In this document: positions 41,130 through 50,800 of the stretch, piece by piece | Position numbering within the stretch: position 1 is the stretch's first letter | How the letters are laid out: each line of letters opens with the position of its first letter | DNA from: Kamptonema formosum PCC 10802 | GTDB taxonomy: Bacteria; Cyanobacteriota; Cyanobacteriia; Cyanobacteriales; Oscillatoriaceae | Direction of reading: 5' to 3' | DNA length: 64,000 bases | Assembly: GCF_000332335.1 (NCBI RefSeq) | Contig: NZ_KB235948.1 | Location: forward strand, 3,704,820 to 3,768,819 | Notes under the pieces: model-generated | Seen by the model: the letters and a program-made list of their open reading frames with translations, nothing else | What the model was told of the DNA's origin: nothing | Database searches by the model: none | Position numbers and translations under genes: made by a program

Positions 41130-42722
41130 TTGATGAAAGCGCTTTTAATTTGGCCAATTTTACCAAATTCCTTCTGGTCTTATCAACAGACCCTAGATCT
41201 CGCCGGCTTGCGCTCCACCAACCCACCCTTGGGTTTGATTACAGTAGCCGCCATGCTGCCGAGTGACTGGGAAATCCGGTTTGCGGACCGCAATGTGCGC
41301 CCTGAAACTGAGCCAGACTGGGCCTGGTGCGACCTGGTTATCCTCTCTGCCATGATCGTCCAAAAGGAGGATTTCCGGACGCTGATTCAAAAAGGAGTCG
41401 CCTCGGGGAAAAAAGTGGCCGTGGGCGGCCCCTTCCCCACTTCAGTGCCGGAGTTTGCCCTGCAAGCCGGTGCCCACTACCTGATTCTAGATGAAGGCGA
41501 ATGCACTGTACCGATGTTTGTGGAGGCGCTGGAACGCGGCGAGGAACGCGGCATTTTCCGCTCTGCCGAGAAACCCGATGTCACCCAGACGCCGGTGCCC
41601 CGGTTCGACTTGCTGGATCTGGATGCCTACTATGCCATCACAGTGCAGTTTTCGCGGGGCTGCCCATTCCAGTGCGAGTTCTGCGACATTATCAACCTGT
41701 ATGGGCGCAAGCCGCGCACCAAAACGCCAGAGCAGATGCTGCGGGAATTTGAAGTCCTCTATCAGATGGGCTGGCGGCGTTATGTGTTTGTGGTTGATGA
41801 CAACTTCATTGGCAATAAACGGAATGCCAAAATATTCTTGCGGGCCCTCATACCCTGGATGGAGGAGCGCAACTATCCCTTCATCCTGATTACGGAAGCG
41901 TCACTGAATCTGGCAGAAGATGACGAAATGATAGACCTGCTGGTGAGAGCGGGGTTCACCACGATATTTATGGGGATTGAGACGCCCGACACTGACAGCT
42001 TGATGGTCGCTCACAAGGAACAGAATACCCGCCACTCACTCCAGGAGTCATGCCACAAAATTGTGCGGGCGGGGTTGCAAATTATGTCTGGCTTCATTAT
42101 CGGCTTTGACGGTGAGCGTGCCGGTGCGGGAGAGCGCATACAGGAGTTTGTCGAAGCTACGGGCATCCCTCAGGCTCACCTGAGTTTGCTGCAGGCGCTG
42201 CACAATACGGCGATGTGGAAGCGCCTCAAGCAGGAGGGGCGTCTCATGGAAGGGATCGGCACCCATTTTACCTCTCAGAAGTCTTTGATGAATTTTGTGC
42301 CGGCACGCCCTATTGAAGAAATTGTCGGGGAATATATCAATGCTTTTTGGAACCTCTACGAGCCCCTGCCTTACCTGAAGCGCACTTTTCGCCACTTTAC
42401 GATCATGGAGGGCCGGCGGCCCAAACCCCCCCGCTGGCTGACAGGGCGCGAGTTGGGTTTCGTCCTGGCAATCTGCTGGCGGCAGGGCGTAGTGCGCTCC
42501 ACTCGTTTCCGGTTCTGGTGGCAGTTGCTAGCGATCGCACTGCGCAAACCCGGCGTGTTCTATGACTACTTTGTTACTTTGGGTGTGGGAGAGCACTTCT
42601 TTCAGTTGCGCCATGAGGTGAGAGAGGAGCTGCAAGCCCAACTCGCAGGGCTCAAGCTGGGGCTGCCGGCACAAGCAAACGAGCTGCCGGCAGCCCCATC
42701 CCAGACCTGTGTGACGGCCTAA
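41130..42722 (+). CDS. B12-binding radical SAM protein (DUF4070 type)
   Basis: A 530-residue enzyme. Residues 1-140 resemble a cobalamin-binding domain (KALLIWPILPNSFW, then PPLGLITVAAMLP and VAVGGPFPTSVPE). The radical SAM core carries Cys178, Cys182 and Cys185 in FSRGCPFQCEFCD, which bind the 4Fe-4S cluster. GIETPDTDSL and SGFIIGFDGE follow, then the DUF4070 C-terminal region (about 370-510). Cyanobacterial members include the hopanoid C-2 methylase HpnP and several relatives of unknown substrate; I cannot assign this one. The start could be either of two adjacent ATG codons (41130 or 41133). Confidence 0.9.
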   Translation: MMKALLIWPILPNSFWSYQQTLDLAGLRSTNPPLGLITVAAMLPSDWEIRFADRNVRPETEPDWAWCDLVILSAMIVQKEDFRTLIQKGVASGKKVAVGGPFPTSVPEFALQAGAHYLILDEGECTVPMFVEALERGEERGIFRSAEKPDVTQTPVPRFDLLDLDAYYAITVQFSRGCPFQCEFCDIINLYGRKPRTKTPEQMLREFEVLYQMGWRRYVFVVDDNFIGNKRNAKIFLRALIPWMEERNYPFILITEASLNLAEDDEMIDLLVRAGFTTIFMGIETPDTDSLMVAHKEQNTRHSLQESCHKIVRAGLQIMSGFIIGFDGERAGAGERIQEFVEATGIPQAHLSLLQALHNTAMWKRLKQEGRLMEGIGTHFTSQKSLMNFVPARPIEEIVGEYINAFWNLYEPLPYLKRTFRHFTIMEGRRPKPPRWLTGRELGFVLAICWRQGVVRSTRFRFWWQLLAIALRKPGVFYDYFVTLGVGEHFFQLRHEVREELQAQLAGLKLGLPAQANELPAAPSQTCVTA

Positions 42723-43013
42723 CAGTTCCTTTTCAGATGGACCAGACATAGAGATTGGCACCTCACTCAGGGTTTGAGCAACGTTTATGCCTGACCCAAA
42801 TAGGAGGGGGACATAAACGTTATCTGCCGAAAGGATGTACTGCCAGACATCCCCTATCCCTTTTGACAGTTAAGTCTTCGGGATTAGTTCAAGTTGGAAT
42901 TGGGATAGAGTCCCTATCTTTTATTGGGTTGTGAAGACGATAAGTCCGATCGTTCATCTGCATTCTAGTCAATCAGCGTCTGTTACTGCCTACTCTGTGA
43001 GGGAAGTTTTACA
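42723..43013. other. Gene-free spacer with a long-armed inverted repeat
   Basis: Contains an exact 10-bp inverted repeat AACGTTTATG...CATAAACGTT (about 42780-42820) around a purine-rich AGGAGGGGG loop. No gene is seen. Confidence 0.5.
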
Positions 43014-43051
43014 ATACCAATTTTGGATTTTCCCAAATCCAAAATTGGTAT
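43014..43051. terminator. Bidirectional hairpin terminator between convergent genes
   Basis: A perfect 17-bp stem (ATACCAATTTTGGATTT and its complement) with a TCCC loop, between the radical SAM gene and glgP, which converge. A/T-rich arms give T-runs in both directions. Confidence 0.7.
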
Positions 43052-43084
43052 GAAAGCCGGCAGCACCGGCACCCCAGCTCGCCG

Positions 43085-45751
43085 TTACGAGTGGGCCCAC
43101 AGCACCAAACCGGGCTCGTAGGGGCTGCTCAGGTTCGGGTGGTTGGGCAGCACGCGCAGGGACAGACCCTGCAACCCGGAAGAGGTGTAGGCGATCGTAG
43201 CCGTGTAGATACTCAAGCCATTGAAATCTTGACCTTGGCAGTCCATCACCACCGGCACCCCATGAGTAATGTTCCCAGTGGCGTCCACCGCGCCTTGGTA
43301 GAGCTGCACCTGCACGTCAGAAGGAGTCAGCCCCGCCAAATTGAGGCGAGCCTTAACGGCAATATTTTGGTTGACGCGGACATCAGCCGGTTCAGAGATG
43401 TCAACATCTTCAATTTTGATGTCGTACCAGCGCTCAAACAGGCGCGTTTTCCACTGAGCGAGAGTTTTGGCGGCAGCGCAGCTATCCCCACTCATCGTGC
43501 GGTAGCGGTCGCTGGCGGGGAAATAAGCTCGCGTAGCGTATTCTCCCACCATGCGGGCGGTGTTGAAGCGGGGGCAGTTAATGCGGATGGCATCTTTCAT
43601 CTTCGCCACCCACCGGCGGGGAAGCCCCTCCTCGTCCCGGTCGTAGAACAGGGGCACCACTTCCTGCTCCAGCAAATCGTACAGGGCGTTGGCTTCAACA
43701 GTGTCCTGATAGTTCTGGTCGTCGTACACTTCGCCGTGACCGATCGGCCAGCCGGTGCGGACGTAATCCGCCTCGTCCCACCAGCCATCGAGGATGCTGA
43801 GATTGAGCAGCCCATTCATGGAAGCTTTCATGCCGCTGGTGCCGGAAGCTTCGCGGGGCCGGCGGGGAGTGTTGAGCCACACGTCACAGCCTGACACCAT
43901 CATCCGGGAGACGTTGATGTCGTAGTTGGGGATAAAGACAATGTTATGCCCCATGCCCTGCTCGCGAATAAAGTGAATAATCGCTCGGATGACTTCCTTG
44001 CCGGGAATGTCGTGGGGGTGGGCTTTGCCCGCAATTACAAACTGCACCGTGCGTTTTTTCGGCGTCGAGTGCAAGCCGCCCTTAATCCGGTCGGGATGGA
44101 GGTCGAGCAAAATCCGCTTAATTCGCTCAATATCGCGCAGGAATAGCGTCCCCCGCTTGTAGGTGGCGAACCGGCGGGCGAAGCCAATCGTCAGGACGCT
44201 CGGATCGAGGACTTCTTGGGCTTGGGCGATTTCGATAGGGGAAGCGCCGCGCTCGCGCAGGTATTTTTGCAGCCGGTCGCGGACAAACACCACTAGCTCC
44301 GACCGAGCGCGCTCGTGATTGCGCCACAGCTCATCGTCGGGAATGGCACTGATGCGCTCCCAGAGGGGATTGTCCGCCGGTGCCGACGCCCACTGCGGGC
44401 CCAGGTAGCGGTCGTAAATCTCCTGGGTTAATTTGGCGACGCAGCTGCGGGCGTGCACCCCATTGGTAATGGAAGTCACCGGCACTTCATTTTCCGGCAG
44501 GCCGGGCCACAGGTTCTGGAACAGCACCCGCGACACTTGCCCGTGCAGCTGGGCGACGCCGTTGACAAAGCTCGCCATTTTAATCGCCAGCGTAGCCATA
44601 TTGAACGGCGACTGCAAATCGCCGGTGTTTTCCCGGCCCAGGGCCAGAAATTGCTCCCGCGACAAGCCGAAGATGTTCGCGTAGTACCCCAGGTAGTGCA
44701 TGATTTTGTCCGGTGGGAACAGGTCGAACCCCGCCGGCACCGGCGTGTGAGTGGTGAACACGCTGCTGGCGGCCACCACCTGGCGGGCTTGCCCGAAGCT
44801 GAGGCCACTCTCTTGCATGAGCATGCGGATGCGCTCCAGGGTTAAAAATGCTGCGTGCCCCTCATTCATGTGATAGGCGGTGGGGGTCAGGCCCAGAGCC
44901 CTGAGCATCCGCACGCCGCCAATGCCGAGCATAATTTCTTGGTGGATGCGCATGTCCAAGTCACCGCCGTAAAGCTGGTCGGTGATGTCGTGGTCGTACT
45001 GGGATTTATTGGCCTCAATATTGGTGTCGAGCATGTACAGCGGCACCGTCCCCACTTGCACGCGCCAGACGCGGGCGTAGACAGTGCGCCCCGGATAGTC
45101 CACGGCAATCTGGAGCTCCGAGCCGTCGGGATTGCGCTCCAGGTGCAGGGGCATGTTGTAGAAGTCGTTAATCGGGTAGCGCTCCTGCTGCCAGCCATCG
45201 GCGTTCAGGTACTGGCTGAAATAGCCTTCCTGGTAGAGCAACCCGACGCCAACCAGAGGAATTCCCAAGTCGCTGGCGGATTTCAGGTGGTCGCCGGCGA
45301 GCACCCCCAAACCGCCGGAGTAAATCGGCAGGCAGTCCGTGAGCCCAAATTCAGCCGAGAAGTAAGCGTAGCAGTCGGAAGTCTGAGCGGGTTCAGTCCG
45401 GTCTGCGGAGTTCTCCGGGGAGTGTTCTGGGGTCAGCGCTGACTTCTGACCCCTGTGCTTGCGAAACCAGTTGCGCTCCATGAGGTAGCCGTCGAGCTGG
45501 CGGGAGGCTCGTTCCATTTGGGCGAGAAAGCCCTCATCTTCGGCCACTTCGTTGAGGCGCTGCTGAGAGATGGTTCCCAGCATCAGCACCGGGTTGTGGC
45601 GGCTCGATTCCCACAAGTCGCGGTCCAGGCGTCGGAATAGGTCTTTGGTTTCAACGTTCCAATCCCAGTGCAAATTGTAAGCGAGCTTGCGCAGGGGTTC
45701 AAGCTGCGCCGGCAGAGAAGGAGAAACGTTAAAGGTGCGAATTGGCTGCAT
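43085..45751 (-). CDS. glgP: Alpha-glucan (glycogen) phosphorylase
   Basis: GT35 phosphorylase, releasing glucose-1-phosphate from glycogen with a pyridoxal phosphate cofactor. The 888-residue protein belongs to the GlgP subgroup with the short N-terminal DUF3417-like domain (LAYNLHWDWNVETKDLFRRL). Further motifs are YFSAEFGLTDCLPIYSGGLGVLAGDHLK, AYHMNEGHAAFL, VTSITNGVHA, TIGFARRFATYKR, FVIAGKAHP and the cofactor-site REASGTSGMKASMNG, whose Lys carries PLP. An Ala/Glu/Ser-rich segment around residues 100-125 (SALTPEHSPENSADRTEP) looks inserted. No other glycogen gene is adjacent. Confidence 0.96.
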   Translation of the reverse strand: MQPIRTFNVSPSLPAQLEPLRKLAYNLHWDWNVETKDLFRRLDRDLWESSRHNPVLMLGTISQQRLNEVAEDEGFLAQMERASRQLDGYLMERNWFRKHRGQKSALTPEHSPENSADRTEPAQTSDCYAYFSAEFGLTDCLPIYSGGLGVLAGDHLKSASDLGIPLVGVGLLYQEGYFSQYLNADGWQQERYPINDFYNMPLHLERNPDGSELQIAVDYPGRTVYARVWRVQVGTVPLYMLDTNIEANKSQYDHDITDQLYGGDLDMRIHQEIMLGIGGVRMLRALGLTPTAYHMNEGHAAFLTLERIRMLMQESGLSFGQARQVVAASSVFTTHTPVPAGFDLFPPDKIMHYLGYYANIFGLSREQFLALGRENTGDLQSPFNMATLAIKMASFVNGVAQLHGQVSRVLFQNLWPGLPENEVPVTSITNGVHARSCVAKLTQEIYDRYLGPQWASAPADNPLWERISAIPDDELWRNHERARSELVVFVRDRLQKYLRERGASPIEIAQAQEVLDPSVLTIGFARRFATYKRGTLFLRDIERIKRILLDLHPDRIKGGLHSTPKKRTVQFVIAGKAHPHDIPGKEVIRAIIHFIREQGMGHNIVFIPNYDINVSRMMVSGCDVWLNTPRRPREASGTSGMKASMNGLLNLSILDGWWDEADYVRTGWPIGHGEVYDDQNYQDTVEANALYDLLEQEVVPLFYDRDEEGLPRRWVAKMKDAIRINCPRFNTARMVGEYATRAYFPASDRYRTMSGDSCAAAKTLAQWKTRLFERWYDIKIEDVDISEPADVRVNQNIAVKARLNLAGLTPSDVQVQLYQGAVDATGNITHGVPVVMDCQGQDFNGLSIYTATIAYTSSGLQGLSLRVLPNHPNLSSPYEPGLVLWAHS

Positions 45752-46407
45752 TGGCAGATCCTTCTAGCGAATAGGGACTGTGGGCTTAAGAAACGGAGAA
45801 GGGAGTTGGGTAAAAGATATTTCTGACTTCTCAATCCTTCTCAGGCACCAGCCTGTAGCCCATTGTCTCTTCTGTTTTGGCAAAAGTCAGAACTCTTAAT
45901 AGTTTTCCCAGATATTGGCAACCCTATCTGCAAAGACTCTGCTGGCGATTGGTTGCGCCACCCTTGTTTGCCGCCGCACCGCTGGATTCCCCCGCCGGCA
46001 TCCGAGGTGCGGTCCCCCTTCCCGGGTGAGGGTTTTGGGTGAAGCGATCTTGCTGGCAACCGCCGCGCAGGCAGCCCGCCAGAGGCACGCCCCCTCTCCC
46101 CTATCATTCGGTCCCTACTATAATTTTAGCCTCCGGATTGAGGCGCAATCAACTCAGCAGCGCCTGTTTGTGGCACCTGACAGCCAGTCGCCCCAGCCGC
46201 TTGAGCCGGCGGCAACAGGGTGCCATCACCGCATCACAGGTTGATTCACTCCCACCCCCCCGACTTATTAAATTTATATAAAGTCTCAGGCAGCGGTGAT
46301 TAAAGATGATTTAAAATTTTCAACCTTTAGAGAGTGAGAGCTAAAATTGTTATAAAGAACTTATACAAATTTAAACAAATATTAGCTTTAAGCAACAGGG
46401 GAGCGAC
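45752..46407. other. Gene-free spacer (656 bp) between glgP and a divergent kinase gene
   Basis: No credible gene: the short frames inside have neither family resemblance nor coding character. The last 130 bp are AT-rich and contain the kinase promoter region; the ATG at 46408 is preceded by AGGGGAG. No repeat family is seen here, unlike most other spacers. Confidence 0.6.
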
Positions 46408-47652
46408 ATGCTGCAGGAAAGCCGGCAGAAGTTAGAGAGCGAGCAGCGATTTCGGGCGCTGATCGAAAACGGGACGGATCTGATTTTAATTCTGGACGCC
46501 GAGGGGATTTGCCGCTACGCCAGTCCATCGCAGGAGCGGATTTTAGGCTTGCCCCTCAGCGAGGCGATCGCGAAAAAAGCCTTTGAGCTGGTTCACCCGG
46601 AGGACCTGCCGCAGATTGCCGAGACGTTTCAGCAAGCGCTGCTTTCCCCGAGAGCGCACGTGCCGGTGGCCCAGTACCGGATGCGGCACCGCAATGGCTC
46701 TTGGTGTTTCTTTGAGGGCGTAATAACCAACCTGCTGGATCACCGAGCGGTGAGAGGGGTTGTGCTCAACTGCCACGAGATCACCCACCGCCTCCGTTCG
46801 GAAGCGGCCTTGCTTCAAGCTAAAATGGCAGCAGAAGCGGCCAACCGGGCCAAAAGCGCGTTTCTGGCCAATATCGGCCACGAATTGCGAACGCCACTGA
46901 GCGTAATTATCGGGTACAGCGACCTGCTCCTTGAAGAAGCCCAGGCGACCGGCGAAAAGGAGTGGGTGCGGGATTTGCAGCAAATTCGCTCCGCCGGCAC
47001 ACATCTGCTCACCCTGATCAACGATTTGCTGCAGATTGCCGAGCTGGAGGCAGGACAGATTGGCCTGCGGCTGGAGAAGTTCAACCTCTCCACCTTGATT
47101 GAAAATGTAGTGGCTACTATTTTACCGCAGGTCGAGAGAAATAGCAATACCTTGGAGGTGCGCTGCGCCGGCAATTTGGGCGTGATGCGCGCCGATCCGA
47201 AAAAAGTCCGGCAAATCCTGCTGCACTTGCTGGGAAACGCCGCCAAATTCACTGAGAACGGCAAGATTACCCTAGCGGTGAGCTTTGCGGATGCGGAGCT
47301 AGGGAGTGTGGTCGGTCTGCAGGGGGCTCCATCCTTCTCCCCGGATGGCGCTCTCCCCCGCACCCGCTCATCTTGGCTGAGTTTCACCGTCGCCGACACC
47401 GGCATCGGCATCCCCGCCGAGTATCTGCCGCACCTGTTCGAGGCGTTCACGCAAGGGTATGACTCTGGAGAGCGCATGTACGGCGGCACCGGCTTGGGAT
47501 TGGCCATCACCCGCCGCCTGTGCGAGATGATGGGCGGCAAGATTGCCGTGCGCAGTGAGCCTGGAATTGGGTCTGGGTTTACAGTACACTTACCTGTAGA
47601 TGTGCTGCAAAGCACCGCAACGGCAGCGATTGCCGAGGAGGATATTACCTGA
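46408..47652 (+). CDS. PAS-domain sensor histidine kinase (cytoplasmic)
   Basis: A 414-residue soluble kinase. A PAS domain spans about residues 12-125 (FRALIENGTDLILILDAEG and RYASPSQERILG). A short coiled coil leads to HisKA, with the phosphorylated His158 in AFLANIGHELRTPLSVIIGYSDLL. The ATP-binding domain has LLGNAAKFT (N box), VADTGIGIPAEYLPHLFEAF and GGTGLGLAITRRLCEMMGG. A loop within the domain (GAPSFSPDGALPRTRSS) is longer than usual. There is no adjacent response regulator, and its 3' end faces the giant kinase gene across a heptamer repeat. Confidence 0.94.
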   Translation: MLQESRQKLESEQRFRALIENGTDLILILDAEGICRYASPSQERILGLPLSEAIAKKAFELVHPEDLPQIAETFQQALLSPRAHVPVAQYRMRHRNGSWCFFEGVITNLLDHRAVRGVVLNCHEITHRLRSEAALLQAKMAAEAANRAKSAFLANIGHELRTPLSVIIGYSDLLLEEAQATGEKEWVRDLQQIRSAGTHLLTLINDLLQIAELEAGQIGLRLEKFNLSTLIENVVATILPQVERNSNTLEVRCAGNLGVMRADPKKVRQILLHLLGNAAKFTENGKITLAVSFADAELGSVVGLQGAPSFSPDGALPRTRSSWLSFTVADTGIGIPAEYLPHLFEAFTQGYDSGERMYGGTGLGLAITRRLCEMMGGKIAVRSEPGIGSGFTVHLPVDVLQSTATAAIAEEDIT

Positions 47653-47749
47653 GGGGTATGGGGATTTTGGATTTTAGATGCCCCGATTTTAGATTTTGGA
47701 TGGGGGCATGGCGCATAGCGCATGGGGCATGGGGAAGATTTCTAGCAAT

Positions 47750-47817
47750 GCCCACTGCCCACTGCCCACTGCCCACTGCCCACTGCCCACTGCCCACTGC
47801 CCACTGCCCACTGCCCC
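47750..47817. repeat. Short tandem heptamer repeat, nine ACTGCCC units
   Basis: Nine exact 7-bp units between two convergent kinase genes. Cyanobacterial genomes are known for such heptanucleotide arrays (STRR). Fragments with the same wording (GGGGCAT, GGGCATTGGG) occur nearby and inside reading frames at 48060-48240 and 61860-62045. Confidence 0.92.
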
Positions 47818-47835
47818 ATACGCAATTCCCGCATC

Positions 47836-50800
47836 TCAGCCCCTCTTTAACTGAGAAATGGGAATAGAAATCACAAACGCAGCCCCCTGTCCGGGTGCGG
47901 AGGAGCACGCCAGCGCTCCCCCGTGTTTTTCCACCACAATCTGGTAGCTAATCGACAGCCCCAAGCCGGTGCCCTGACCGACCGGCTTCGTGGTAAAGAA
48001 GGGATCAAACAGCCGGCGGCGAACTTTCTCACTCATGCCCGGACCATTGTCGGCAATGCGGATTTCAACAAATTGGGGATTGGGCGCTGGGGGTTGGGCG
48101 CTGGGCGCTGGTAATTTGTCTTTTCTCCGATGCCCCATTCCCAATGCCCCATTCCCCACTGAGGTGCTAATCTCAATCGTGGGAATTGGGGATTGAGGAT
48201 TCGGCGGGGTGTGCGGCTGTTCTTTCCCGCGCCCCGCCCCCGATGCCCGGTGGCCCTCTTCGAGGGCATCAATGGCATTGGAGAGAATGTTCATAAACAC
48301 CTGATTCAGCTGACCGGCATAGCACTCCACTTTGGGCAGATTGCCGTAGTTTTTAATCACCGAGATCGCCGGATAGCCCAGTTTGGCTTTCAGCCGGTTT
48401 TGCAAAATCAGCAGCGTACTCTCAATGCCAGAGTGAATATCGACCGCCTTCATTTCAGCCTCGTCCAGCCGCGAGAAAGTGCGCAGGGAGAGCACAATTT
48501 CGCGGATGCGGTCGGCTCCCACTTTCATAGAAGACAGGAGTTTGGAGAGGTCTTGGCGCACGAAATCCAGATCGACAGTTGCCAATTCTGTCTGGATTGC
48601 CGGTGTGGGATGGGGGTATTCCTGCTGGTAGATTTCCAAAAGTCTCAGCAAGTCTTCGGCGTAGTCACTGGCATAGGTGATATTGCCGTAGATAAAATTA
48701 ACCGGGTTGTTGATTTCGTGAGCGATACCGGCAACCAGCTGTCCGAGGCTCGACATTTTCTCGCTCTGGATCAGCTGAGCTTGAGTGCGCTGGAGTTCGT
48801 TCAGGGTGTGCTGGAGTTGCTTGGCTCGCTCTCGGGCGTCCTTCGCAGCGGCGCGGGTTTGCTCGTAGAGTCTGGCTTGGTCAATGGCGATAGCGAGTTG
48901 GTCTGTAACGGCTTGCAGCAGTTCCACTTCCGCCTCGCTCCAAGGGCGCAATCCCTGAGTGGAATGGCAGGCAATCATCCCAACCTCACCGCTTTGAGTC
49001 TGAATCAGCAGCACCACCGCTGAACTCACGCCTAGAGAAAGATAGAGATAGCTGATTCCCAGCTCATTGAGGGTGCTGGCACCAGTGGGGGGGTGGATTT
49101 GCCGCTCTAAGAACTGCAGCACCAGGGGGCTGAGGATCTCAACCGGAGAGGAGGCAATCAGGGTTGGTATCGAAGGATTCCTCGCCTCGTACACCACCTC
49201 CCAAACGGGCGGTTTGGCGTTATTGCGATACCAGCTGAAGCCGCACCAATCCACCTGCAAAAGATTGCGGATCTCCCGCACTGCAGTTTCCAGAATCGTG
49301 TTCAAATTTAAGGAGTTGCGGATGGCTCTGGCGAGCCGGTTGAGCAGCGCTTCCCGCTGCGCTTGCTGTCTCAGGGCTTGCTCCGATTGCCGCAAAGCCT
49401 CTTCCGCTCGCACGCGCTCAGTCATGTCGCGTGCGAAGCAAAAGATGAATCTGTCGCAGCCAATCTCGACAAAGTTGGTGCTGATTTCCAAGTTTACAAT
49501 CTGCCCATCTTTCCGGCGGTGCTTGGTCTGGAAACGGTCAGAGCCGGTTTGGATGACGCGCTCTATGTGCCTTGCGGTTTCTTCAGCGGTTTCCTGCGCC
49601 TCAAGCTCGGTAATCTTCATGCCAAGCAGTTCCTCCCGCGAATATCCCACAACTGCGGAAAACGCGGGATTAACTTCCAGTATCTGCCCGTCAAGACGCA
49701 ATTTGAAGAAACCGTCCAGCGCGGTTTGCAGAATCAGCTGATTCTGCTCAATTTGCTCTTGTAGCGCCTCCTCTGCCCGTTTGCGAGCGGTGATTTCAAT
49801 GATAACCGCACCAATTCCAATAAAGCCACCCTCACCTGGCAGCGGGAAGTGAGAGGCAATCCAGTGTCGCAAACCCCCCGGATTTTGGGGCGTATAACTG
49901 CTAGTTTCCTGGTTGAGAGCGGGTTCTCCTGTCGCCAGCATCTGCCGGTACATTGGCTCTAAAATAGGTGCCAGATGCGGCAGCACTTCAGCCAGAGTTT
50001 TGCCCAAATGCTCTTCTACTGATGGCCCATTCATTTCTGCCAGGGTTTCGTTGATTTGCGCGAACCGCAGCTCCCGGTCGAGGATGGCCATGCCGGCGTT
50101 TGCCGCTTTGAAAAAGGCGTCAAAGCGAGCTTGCCGCAGAACCAACTCTCTCTCCAGCGCCTTGCGCTCCGTGATATCCTGCACCACACCCACTATACCG
50201 ATGACGCTACCAAAACCGTCCCGCCAGCAGCTTTTCGTGACCAGTAACGTCTGGATTTCGCCCGCTACCAGCGCATCTTCCTCAAATCGCTGAGCTTCTC
50301 CCGATGTTATGATTTCGCGGTCTTTTTCCATGAGTTTGCGGGCAATTTCAGGCGGTAATATATCGGGGTCTTTTTTCCCAACCATTTCCCGCACAGACAT
50401 TCTAGCCATCCTGGCAGCGGCAGGATTAACCATTACATAGCGCCCCTCACAGTCTTTGACAAAAATGCCATCAGCGGTGCTTTCTAGGACGGTGCGCAAG
50501 AGGTTGTAGCTGCGCTGTATTTCCGACTCTGCCTGCTGGCGCTCGGCGATTTCCTGTTGGAGTTGCTCATTTGCCCGGGAAAGTTCAGCAGTCCGCTCTG
50601 CCACTAGGTCTTCCAGGTGTTCTTGGTACTGCCGCAGCGCTTCTTCCGCTCGCTTGCGCTCGGTGATTTCAATCACGACTATACCGATGCTGGCCGGTTG
50701 GCCGTCCGGGTCCGGGAGGGGAAAGTAAGAGGCGATATAGTGCCGCTCCACACCGGGCTGTTTTGCTGTTGTGCCGCTGAGTTCAATGTTGTGAAACGCA

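Noticed and set aside
45841-46244. Short open frames in the glgP-kinase spacer
   Set aside because: Overlapping frames on both strands, rich in Arg and Pro, without ribosome binding sites or family resemblance.
48193-49023. 276-codon plus-strand frame within the giant kinase gene
   Set aside because: Antisense shadow of the GAF/HisKA region; no recognisable domains.
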